Assembly (NCBI GenBank): GCA_003151665.1
Contig: PLYD01000167.1
Span: 4,730-11,383, forward strand
DNA from: Candidatus Dormiibacterota bacterium
GTDB taxonomy: Bacteria > Chloroflexota > Dormibacteria > Dormibacterales > Dormibacteraceae
Length of the DNA stretch: 6,654 nucleotides
Reading direction: 5' to 3'
Made by a program: the position numbers and the translations under genes. Position 1 is the stretch's first letter; each line of letters starts with the position of its first letter. Shown one piece after another: positions 1-5,153 of this stretch. Below the pieces are notes generated by a model that did no database searches, had not been told where the DNA came from, and was given only the letters and a program-made list of their open reading frames with translations.

Positions 1-97
1 GCTTGAAAAAGCCGTCATACCCAGCCACGCAAAGCATGTCGACGGAGAGCGAAAAGAAGCTTTCGTACATGGCGCCTGGCATCATCGAAGAACTCAT
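1..97 (-). CDS. PAS-domain sensor protein, N-terminus (partial, runs off left edge)
   Basis: Only the first 32 codons are visible, from ATG at 97. After a short lead rich in Ser and Met, the peptide reads FFSLSVDMLCVAGYDGFFK. This matches the opening of many PAS sensor domains, where an 'F..LS.D.LCVAG.DGYFK' block precedes 'R.NPA'. In the family such proteins are usually histidine kinases or diguanylate cyclases; the output domain lies outside the window, so the activity cannot be told. ATGs at 85 and 82 are alternative starts, and no strong Shine-Dalgarno is seen. The cyclase stop lies 25 bp upstream on the same strand, so the two are probably co-transcribed and this sensor could feed the cyclase or response-regulator genes. 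The family call rests on a short but characteristic motif. Confidence 0.6.
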   Translation of the reverse strand, partial: MSSSMMPGAMYESFFSLSVDMLCVAGYDGFFK

Positions 98-122
98 TTC
101 TGACCGAGCAGTCGACGGAGCA

Positions 123-839
123 TCAGTCCAGGTCACAGCGATCCCCGAGCAAGGACATCCGGTAGATCTCGAGACTGCCTGAGCGCCCACGAACGGTGGA
201 CTGGTTGGTCAGCTCGCTCTGCAGCATGTTGGCCACAGCCCGGTAGACGGTTCCCGTCATGAGCACTTCGCCGGGGCCGGCATGCCCCACCAGCCTGGCG
301 GCGATGTTGACCGCATCGCCCAGGACTCCGAGCTCGGAGCGGTCGGCTGAGCCGACGGTTCCTATCACGACCGGTCCCGACGCGATGCCGACGGCGACCT
401 CGAGTCGAAATCCCCAATCTGCGGCGCAGCGTCGGTTCAAAGCTTCGTTGGCTCCGACCAAGCCGATCGCGGCCGCCATCGCTCGATCCACATGGTCTGG
501 TTGGTGGCCGCTGGCGCCGAAGGTGGCCATGACTCCGTCACCGACGAACTTCTCGACCACCCCTCCGCATATGGCGATCGAGCGGAGGACCTTCTTGAGA
601 TGCGCATTGAGCACCTCGAGCAGGCCGGCGGGGTCGTGCACAAACTGCTCGGTCAGCCCTGTGAATCCGCGGAGGTCCGTGAACAAGATGGAAGCGGTCC
701 ACACGACCGGCATCGGGACGGCGGGCTCGGCCAGCAGACCAGGGCCGCGGTCCTCGTACGTCTGACGCAGGTTCAGCAGCCGGGCAAGGTCGCCGGCGTA
801 TGCCGGCAATGCTCGTCCGGTCTCTTCGCCCGAGATCAA
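123..839 (-). CDS. Class III adenylate/guanylate cyclase catalytic-domain protein
   Basis: Predicted to convert ATP or GTP to the cyclic nucleotide in the cytoplasm; it has no membrane segment or signal peptide. The 238-aa product has about 45 N-terminal residues, then one complete class III cyclase domain. Visible motifs are SILFTDLRGFTGLTE (first metal Asp, D55), VVEKFVGDGVMATFG (K97, second metal Asp D101) and LGDAVNIAARL (transition-state Asn178 and Arg182). The substrate-selecting position just before VLGD is Gly, not the usual Asp or Thr, so ATP versus GTP is open. I chose the TTG at 839 because it overlaps the TGA (836-838) of the upstream receiver remnant as TTGA, a coupled arrangement. 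The frame stays open to a GTG at 989, but those extra 50 codons begin with receiver residues and then become Arg-rich frameshifted sequence. Single-domain cyclases work as homodimers. The gene ends 25 bp before the PAS gene. Confidence 0.85.
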   Translation of the reverse strand: MISGEETGRALPAYAGDLARLLNLRQTYEDRGPGLLAEPAVPMPVVWTASILFTDLRGFTGLTEQFVHDPAGLLEVLNAHLKKVLRSIAICGGVVEKFVGDGVMATFGASGHQPDHVDRAMAAAIGLVGANEALNRRCAADWGFRLEVAVGIASGPVVIGTVGSADRSELGVLGDAVNIAARLVGHAGPGEVLMTGTVYRAVANMLQSELTNQSTVRGRSGSLEIYRMSLLGDRCDLD

Positions 840-998
840 CTGGCCACCAGCTCGGACACCAGGGATTCTGCGATCAAATTCGCGGCCGTTTCGGCTATCC
901 GGGGCCCAATGCGCAGCACCGCCGTCACGCCCAGCCTTCTGCAGTGACAGGCTTTCCGCAGGATCAAGGTCCTTCAGCGTGACGACCACAGGTCGGCC
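836..998 (-). pseudogene. Frameshifted C-terminal half of a response-regulator receiver domain
   Basis: Reading the minus strand from about 998 gives GRPVVVTLKDLDPAESLSLQ and then KAG, which is the beta4-alpha4 part of a receiver. At the CCC run at 930-932 (GGG on the coding strand) the reading must move by one base. The sequence then continues as VTAVLRIGPRIAETAANLIA and ESLVSELVAS, ending at TGA 836-838; this is a natural beta5-alpha5 ending. Dropping one G restores the domain, so this is a one-base insertion or a sequencing error. The part before 998 lies in a different frame and lacks the beta2-beta3 region with the phospho-acceptor Asp. The fragment resembles the receiver tail encoded at 1620-1845. 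Its stop overlaps the cyclase start, so the intact ancestor was probably coupled to the cyclase. Confidence 0.7.
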
Positions 999-1225
999 TC
1001 CACCAGGTGGGCGAAACCCGAGTCGTCCTCGACGACGAGGACATCTCCACGTTGCGCATGCTCGCGAGCCAATGGGACGGTGAAATGGAAGAGGGATCCC
1101 TTGCCCAGGCCTTCGTCTTGAACGTAATGCTGGCCGAGGACCTCACAGAGAGAACCAGTGACCCGAGCCCAGCCTCGACGATCGGGCATGTCCCTCAGCT
1201 CGCGCTCGCGTCCATGCAGCAACAT
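974..1225 (-). pseudogene. Remnant of hybrid histidine kinase: ATPase-domain end plus receiver start
   Basis: The 83-codon frame opens with ATG at 1225-1223, overlapping the stop of the upstream response regulator as TGATG. The first 20 or so residues look like an ordinary start. From about residue 25 the sequence is the tail of a histidine kinase HATPase domain: LCEVL, then DEGLGKGSLFHFTVPLA, matching the G2-box 'GxGSxFxFxLPLA' ending. It passes directly into a receiver start, DVLVVEDDSGFAHLVEADL, with the acidic pair at E66-D67-D68. After this the frame breaks and stops at 974-976. The dimerisation helix with the phospho-His, the N and G1 boxes and the receiver middle are all missing. A functional hybrid kinase would be several hundred residues longer, so this fragment cannot be an active kinase. 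Sequence around residues 15-30 also looks disturbed. Confidence 0.7.
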
Positions 1226-1623
1226 CAGAGTTGGAGCGCTTCTTCAACCCGAGTTAGGAGGTCCAGAGGCGAGAAAGGCTTGGTCAGATAGAAATCAGCA
1301 CCGGCGATCAAGCCCGCCTCCACATCCTTCTCCTGCGCCCTGGACGTCAGGAGGATCACTCGGGTCGCCACGAGGCTCGGGTCCTCCTTGACCAACCGCA
1401 GCACCTCGAGGCCGCTTCGCCCAGGCATCTGCACGTCGAGCAGGACCAGTGACGGCTTGTGCTGCTGGATCATCGCCCAGGCCTCCACGCCATCGGCGGC
1501 CTCGACCACCGTGTAGTCGTCGGACTCGATGGTGGCGTGCACCAGCAGACGCATGCTCGACTCGTCGTCGGCGATGAGCACGGTCCGTAGGATCCGCAGC
1601 CCGGGCGGGATGCGAGCTCTCAT
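1225..1623 (-). CDS. Single-domain response regulator (CheY-like receiver)
   Basis: A 132-aa cytoplasmic receiver without an output domain. All expected residues are present: acidic pair in VLIADDESSM (D19, D20), phospho-acceptor D63 in LVLLDVQMPG, switch Thr93 in VILLTSRAQ, and Lys115 in YLTKPFSP. It should therefore accept phosphate from a histidine kinase and act by protein contact or as a phosphorelay step. The start is ATG 1621-1623, which overlaps the previous gene's TGA as ATGA. The frame is open for 87 more codons upstream, but those residues are Arg/Gly/Pro-rich shadow sequence and are excluded. The last codons overlap the ATG of the broken kinase gene. Its cognate kinase was plausibly the now broken hybrid kinase or the PAS sensor at the left edge; this pairing is inferred from position only. 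Confidence 0.9.
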   Translation of the reverse strand: MRARIPPGLRILRTVLIADDESSMRLLVHATIESDDYTVVEAADGVEAWAMIQQHKPSLVLLDVQMPGRSGLEVLRLVKEDPSLVATRVILLTSRAQEKDVEAGLIAGADFYLTKPFSPLDLLTRVEEALQL

Positions 1624-1970
1624 CCGGCCACCGGGGCGAGAGCCAACGCCTCGGCGATCAGGGCCACCGGGGCCTGCGGGGCGCCGGCCCGCCTGGGCAG
1701 AACGGCCAGCGCGCCCGCCGTCTCGAGCGCTGATATCTCCCCGGGCGCGAGGTTCTTCACGGTCAGTACGACAACCGGGAGGCGCGTGCCACCACCCGCC
1801 CGCATGCGAGCGAGAAAATCCTCCCCCTCCATTGCGGGGACACCGTCCTCGTATGCGCGTTGCGGCTGCCTGAAGACCAGGCATGCCATCCAGACGCCAA
1901 GGATGTACCCCACCGTGAAGAGGGCGAAGACCGGGCCCACGACTCCCAATTGCCTAATGTTTACGCGCAA
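1620..1970 (-). CDS. Membrane helix fused to C-terminal half of a receiver domain (probable chimera)
   Basis: The 116-aa product has one strong membrane helix at about residues 9-33 (LGVVGPVFALFTVGYILGVW onward), then a basic stretch RQPQRAYEDGV. From about residue 45 it is the back half of a receiver: MEGEDFLARMRA (beta3 loop-alpha3), LPVVVLT with switch-type Thr70, KNLAPGE, and AVLPRRAG near beta5. The beta1 acidic residues and the phospho-acceptor Asp are absent, so it cannot be phosphorylated like a normal receiver. I infer an in-frame deletion joining a small membrane-protein gene to a receiver gene; a genuine membrane-anchored pseudo-receiver is the alternative. The start is TTG at 1970 with a weak GGGA 8-9 bases upstream; no ATG or GTG is available in frame before the helix. 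The stop overlaps the response-regulator start as ATGA, so it is translated in the same operon. Confidence 0.6.
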   Translation of the reverse strand: MRVNIRQLGVVGPVFALFTVGYILGVWMACLVFRQPQRAYEDGVPAMEGEDFLARMRAGGGTRLPVVVLTVKNLAPGEISALETAGALAVLPRRAGAPQAPVALIAEALALAPVAG

Positions 1971-2031
1971 AAGGTCCCAAGTCGCCGTGAGTTGACACTG
2001 CCCGCCTGCCCTCCGTTTGCAGGGGCCTCAT

Positions 2032-2049
2032 GGCCCGAAATCCCGGGCC
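2032..2049. terminator. Short GC-rich hairpin without U-tract
   Basis: A perfect 6-bp inverted repeat, GGCCCG and CGGGCC, encloses a 6-base loop. It sits about 140 bases past the RDD stop and 62 bases before the membrane-receiver start on the minus strand. No run of T follows on either strand, so it is not a classical intrinsic terminator. It could be a weak or Rho-assisted termination or pause site, or simply reflect high GC. Confidence 0.25.
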
Positions 2050-2126
2050 CCCAACCAGTTTCCTGCGCGGCCGACATGGTCGAGCGAGTCTCGATGCAGA
2101 AAGCGCTTCGCCCTTGGACGGATCGT

Positions 2127-2146
2127 TTAGGGACTCAAGGCGAAAT
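2127..2146 (+). promoter_or_regulatory. Partial DosR-like box
   Basis: The sequence TTAGGGACTCAAGGCGAAAT contains a perfect GGGACT half-site and matches G.C in the second half, but loses the final CC of the GGGNC-N4-GNCC core. It lies in the gap upstream of the receiver/cyclase genes, about 160 bases from the TTG start. It is weaker than the match in the ATPase-UspA promoter and may be chance. Confidence 0.2.
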
Positions 2147-2188
2147 GGTTCGACAGCTGATGTTCTTCAAGGCCTTGCAGACCGTCTT

Positions 2189-2674
2189 TTACGATGCCGC
2201 TTGCGATCTGTGTTGGTCGCCAGCTTCAACTGATCCCACATTCACGACGTACGTGCCGGCGAGTTTGTCGTGCCAGCCTTGCTTCTGTGGGTCGAACGCG
2301 ACCCAGATCACGCCTAGGAAGAGGACACTGAAGGAAACCACCAGCCCAAGCCAGCGGATGACTGCCGTCCCAACGCCAATCAGTCGGCCGTCGGTACCCA
2401 TGACCCGCAGACCGAGAAATCGCATGCCAACAGTCTGCCCGCCTCCTACCTTCGACCAGAAGACGCCGAAGTAGAGCAGCGACAAGAGGGCGCTGGGACC
2501 GGTATCCGCGAAATCAAGCGCGCGCGGGTGGAAACTGAGTTCAGTCAGGACGCCACCGACGAGAGCCAGAAGGGCAGCGTCGATCAACTGCGCCAGCACA
2601 CGAATCCAGAATCCTGCGTGGCGCGCGGTCAGGACATCCATCTCTTGTCCGGCTTCCGGCCGTGTTGGGTTCAT
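2189..2674 (-). CDS. RDD family integral membrane protein
   Basis: A 161-aa protein of the RDD family (named for conserved Arg, Asp, Asp). Visible hallmarks are AGFWIRVLAQLIDAALL with R25 and D32 in the first helix, GQTVGMRFLGLRV in the middle, and DPQKQGWHDKLAGTYVV with D136 near the end. Three membrane segments fit about residues 21-45, 58-75 and 104-127, the usual arrangement. The family's function is not settled; some members act in ion or proton antiport or as stress-linked membrane factors, so no substrate is assigned. The ATG overlaps the stop of the metal ATPase as ATGA and has an excellent AGGAGGT ribosome site 8 bases upstream (2683-2689), inside the ATPase end. Co-translation with the ATPase suggests a joint role in cation or envelope homeostasis, which is inference. 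Confidence 0.88.
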   Translation of the reverse strand: MNPTRPEAGQEMDVLTARHAGFWIRVLAQLIDAALLALVGGVLTELSFHPRALDFADTGPSALLSLLYFGVFWSKVGGGQTVGMRFLGLRVMGTDGRLIGVGTAVIRWLGLVVSFSVLFLGVIWVAFDPQKQGWHDKLAGTYVVNVGSVEAGDQHRSQAAS

Positions 2675-5055
2675 GAGACATGACCTCCTGCTGCAAAGTC
2701 CGCTCCCCGGGCCATGGCCTGCGGCGTTTGCGTATCACCCCCGGGACAATGCTCCACGTCCGTTGCTCCGCCTGCCAGCGCCCTCAACGCATTGAGGACC
2801 ACGGCCACGTCAATCGCTTCCTGGAAGACGGCACCGGCCACAGGTGACAGCACCCCAAACGTCGCGAGGAACATCCCGATGCCAGACAGAGCCATGCCGG
2901 CGATCACGCTCTGAACTGCAATGTGACGCGCCCTCCGCGCAATGAGGATCGCCTCAGCCACTCGATCGAGACTGTCAACCACGATGACTGCATCCGCGGC
3001 CTCCGACGATGCGGTTGCGCCACGCGCTCCCATCGCGATTCCGACGTCGGCCGCGGCCAATGCTGGCGCATCGTTGACCCCGTCTCCCACCATCACCGTA
3101 ACCTCGCGCTCGCGCTCCCATAGAACTGCCTGCACCTTCTCTGCGGGTGTCCGCTCCGACAGCACTGCGTCTGCGCCCAAAGCTGAGCCCACCGACTGGG
3201 CGACATCGTCGCGGTCGCCACTGAGGACGACGATCCGGCTGATGCCTGACCGGCGTAGGGCGGCAAGTGCGTGTGGGGTGTCGGCGCGAATCGGGTCGTC
3301 CATAACCAGAGCGCCAGCGACCTGTCCATCCAAAGCGACAAACACGCTCGAAATTCCCATGAGCTCGATTCGGCCGCGTAAGCGGACCGCAGCCTCGGAC
3401 AGGGCCTTGCCGGATGAGAGCCACTTCGCCTGACCCAGCGCGACTCTCCGTCCGCCCACCGTCCCTTCGATTCCTTTGCCGGCGTGCTCCTGGACCGCGG
3501 TGGGAAATTCGAGGTCCAGGCTTCGTCGGCGCGCTGCGGCGACGATGGCATTTGCGAACACGTGCGCTGACACCTGATCCAAGGACGCGGCCATTCGCAG
3601 CACGGTGTCGGCATCGGATGCTCCGAAGGTCTCAACAGATGCGACTCGGGGCGTCCCCGCCGTCAGCGTGCCGGTTTTGTCAAACACGAGCGTGCGGGCT
3701 CTGGCCAGGGTCTCGAGCGCCCCACCGCCCTTGACGATGACACCTCGGTTCGCGGCCCTGGAGATGCCGGCGACGATGGCTACCGGGGCGGCCAAGATCA
3801 ATGGACAGGGTGTCGCGACGACGAGCACGGCAAGGGCGCGAATCGGGTCGCCGGACACAGCCCACGCTGCCGCCGCCACCAAAAGCGTGAATGGTAGGAA
3901 CCAAAGTGCGTAGCGGTCCGCTAATCGCACGAAGGGAGCCTTCGACACCTGAGCTTCGCGCACCAAGCGGACGATGCCGGCGTACGTGCTCTCCTCGGCA
4001 GTCGTGAGCGCGTGAAAATCAAATGGCGGTCCTGCGTTCACGGTGCCACTGCGCACTGTGTCGCCGATGAGACGCTCGGCCGGCCGCGATTCGCCGGTGA
4101 GCGCGGATTCGTCGAGGACCGCTGCGGCTGAGGCGACTACGCCGTCAACCGGAACGATTTCGCCAGGCTTGACCAGCAGCAGGTCGCCTCTTGTCACCTC
4201 GGTGATGTCCGGCGAGGTGAGTTTGCCATCCTCGTAGCGGTGCACGACATGGGGTGCTCTCGCCAACAGCGCGGAGAGCTCGCGGCGCGCACGAGAGCTC
4301 GCGTAGAGCTCCAGTGCCTGACCGCCCGACAGCATCAGCCCGACGACGGCACCGGCGAGGTACTGGCCAAGGATGAGCGAACCCACCATCGCCAGCAGTG
4401 CGATGAGATCGACGCCCGTCTCGCGATGAATGAGATCTCGCGCTACCGAGATCCCGAGAGGGATCAGCGCCACCACGACAGCTGCCGCCCATACGAGGTC
4501 GGCGGCTGGGTGCGCCCCGAACAGCCAGAGGGCCGCCCCTGTCATGAGCGCGCCGAGGACTACGACCATAATCGCGACCGGATTGCCTTCGCGCTGCGGG
4601 TGGGAGAGTTTCCGGCGGCCGAGGGCGTGCGGCAGCCGGCTTGGAGCCGAGTGGTCCTGTTGGGAACGACCGAGGTGGCGTGACTCCCGGCGCAGCCTGG
4701 CGCCAACAAGGCGCCTGGCAGGCGCCGGCTGAGAAGTTGCGTGCTCTGCTCGGCGCTGCGAACCGATCTCAGGCACACCGGGGACCACTAGGGCTACGGA
4801 CTCGGTCGGGTAAACGGCCATCCCCCCGACACCAGGCTTGGTGCTCTCCGCGTGCTGGATCGTCTCGCGAGCTTTGCCGCCTTCGGCCAATACGGCCTCG
4901 TCGACCTTGGTTTGGATGAGCGAGTTCGCGTCCGGACTGAGCACCTCAAGGTCGTCCTCGAGTAGCAGATGGATTCTGTTTTTCGCCATCCGATTCAGGC
5001 TCGCACGCGAGCGCTTTCTAATACACGGCCGCTCGTCCCCCTCCAGAAAGGTCAA
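2671..5055 (-). CDS. Heavy-metal P1B-type ATPase with TPC transport motif
   Basis: A 794-aa ATP-driven metal pump of the inner membrane. In order: an N-terminal region of about 157 residues with no CxxC heavy-metal-associated domain; helices 1-4 at about 160-250; actuator loop LTGES (320-323); helices 5-6 with the metal motif ATPCPLILAAP (T415-P418); phosphorylation motif DKTGT (D459); nucleotide domain; hinge VGDGVND (656-662); and helices 7-8 at about 711-757 ending QEAIDVAVVLNALRAL. A TPC motif replaces the CPC of copper, zinc and cadmium pumps and is typical of the P1B-5 group, for which iron/nickel export has been proposed; no hemerythrin-like C-terminus is present. The usual 'HP' nucleotide-domain pair is HV here (SAHVFANAIV). 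The start is TTG at 5055, after GAGGG; ATG at residue 23 (4987-4989) is an alternative. Residues 95-157 are Arg/His-rich and look poorly conserved. Confidence 0.92.
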   Translation of the reverse strand: MTFLEGDERPCIRKRSRASLNRMAKNRIHLLLEDDLEVLSPDANSLIQTKVDEAVLAEGGKARETIQHAESTKPGVGGMAVYPTESVALVVPGVPEIGSQRRAEHATSQPAPARRLVGARLRRESRHLGRSQQDHSAPSRLPHALGRRKLSHPQREGNPVAIMVVVLGALMTGAALWLFGAHPAADLVWAAAVVVALIPLGISVARDLIHRETGVDLIALLAMVGSLILGQYLAGAVVGLMLSGGQALELYASSRARRELSALLARAPHVVHRYEDGKLTSPDITEVTRGDLLLVKPGEIVPVDGVVASAAAVLDESALTGESRPAERLIGDTVRSGTVNAGPPFDFHALTTAEESTYAGIVRLVREAQVSKAPFVRLADRYALWFLPFTLLVAAAAWAVSGDPIRALAVLVVATPCPLILAAPVAIVAGISRAANRGVIVKGGGALETLARARTLVFDKTGTLTAGTPRVASVETFGASDADTVLRMAASLDQVSAHVFANAIVAAARRRSLDLEFPTAVQEHAGKGIEGTVGGRRVALGQAKWLSSGKALSEAAVRLRGRIELMGISSVFVALDGQVAGALVMDDPIRADTPHALAALRRSGISRIVVLSGDRDDVAQSVGSALGADAVLSERTPAEKVQAVLWEREREVTVMVGDGVNDAPALAAADVGIAMGARGATASSEAADAVIVVDSLDRVAEAILIARRARHIAVQSVIAGMALSGIGMFLATFGVLSPVAGAVFQEAIDVAVVLNALRALAGGATDVEHCPGGDTQTPQAMARGADFAAGGHVS
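2683..2689 (-). promoter_or_regulatory. Shine-Dalgarno of the RDD gene
   Basis: AGGAGGT on the minus strand, 8 bases before the ATG at 2674. It is the clearest ribosome site in the window and lies within the last codons of the ATPase. It decides the RDD start and shows that this gene is initiated independently or by re-initiation. Confidence 0.75.
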
Positions 5056-5108
5056 TCGGCCCTCACGGCCTGACGACGTGATTACCCGAGGCCTCGTGAC
5101 TGGAAGTG

Positions 5109-5126
5109 TCAGGCCTTTCGACCCTA
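5109..5126 (-). promoter_or_regulatory. Candidate DosR/DevR-type operator
   Basis: On the minus strand the site reads TAGGGTCGAAAGGCCTGA. It fits GGGNC-N4-GNCC, the core of the mycobacterial DosR box TTSGGGACTWWAGTCCCSAA, with mismatches at the non-core A, T, T and final C. It lies 28 bases before the UspA start and about 54 bases before the ATPase start. UspA proteins and a P-type ATPase are known DosR-regulon members in mycobacteria, which supports the reading, but the regulator itself is not in the window. Confidence 0.4.
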
Positions 5127-5137
5127 TCCGGACTTGC

Positions 5138-5147
5138 AGGGGGGTGA
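5138..5147 (+). promoter_or_regulatory. Ribosome-binding site of the UspA gene
   Basis: AGGGGGGTGA lies 6 bases before the GTG at 5154 and 12 bases before the in-frame ATG at 5160. The spacing favours GTG, though ATG remains possible; the difference is two residues. Confidence 0.6.
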
Positions 5148-5153
5148 AACAGT

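Larger units (their letters stand above)
1971..2188. other. 218-bp gap between RDD gene and signalling cluster
   Basis: No convincing gene is seen here on either strand. The stretch holds a short GC hairpin (2032-2049), a partial DosR-like box (2127-2146) and the small palindrome CAAGGCCTTG just past the RDD stop. It probably contains the promoter for the receiver/cyclase genes, but no clear -35/-10 pair could be picked. A reading frame crossing this gap on the plus strand is antisense to the RDD gene and shows no family signature. Confidence 0.5.
5056..5153. promoter_or_regulatory. Divergent promoter region of ATPase and UspA genes
   Basis: These 98 bases separate the two divergent starts, so both promoters must lie here or inside the gene beginnings. 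No canonical -35/-10 pair stands out. A TAATCA on the minus strand is a possible -10 for the ATPase. The main structure is the palindromic DosR-like box at 5109-5126. A shared control of pump and stress protein is a reasonable inference. Confidence 0.5.

Noticed and set aside
38..120. Direct repeat GTCGACGGAG at 38-47 and 111-120
   Set aside because: Ten bases only, one copy inside the PAS coding region, with no flanking symmetry or mobile element; probably chance.
3..182. Plus-strand frame at the left edge
   Set aside because: Antisense to the PAS start and the cyclase end; the minus-strand PAS motif explains the region better.
840..989. GTG at 989 as the cyclase start
   Set aside because: The added residues are a receiver fragment followed by frameshifted Arg-rich sequence; the TTGA overlap at 836-839 is a better start.
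1624..1884. 87-codon N-terminal extension of the response regulator
   Set aside because: It lies out of frame under the membrane-receiver gene and is Arg/Gly/Pro-rich; the ATGA overlap at 1620-1623 gives the start.
2032..2049. Strong intrinsic terminator
   Set aside because: The stem is perfect but only 6 bp, and no T-run follows on either strand, so it is kept only as a weak hairpin.
1860..2474. 204-codon plus-strand frame over the 1971-2188 gap
   Set aside because: Antisense to the RDD and membrane-receiver genes at both ends, with Pro/Thr/Arg-rich sequence lacking any recognisable motif.
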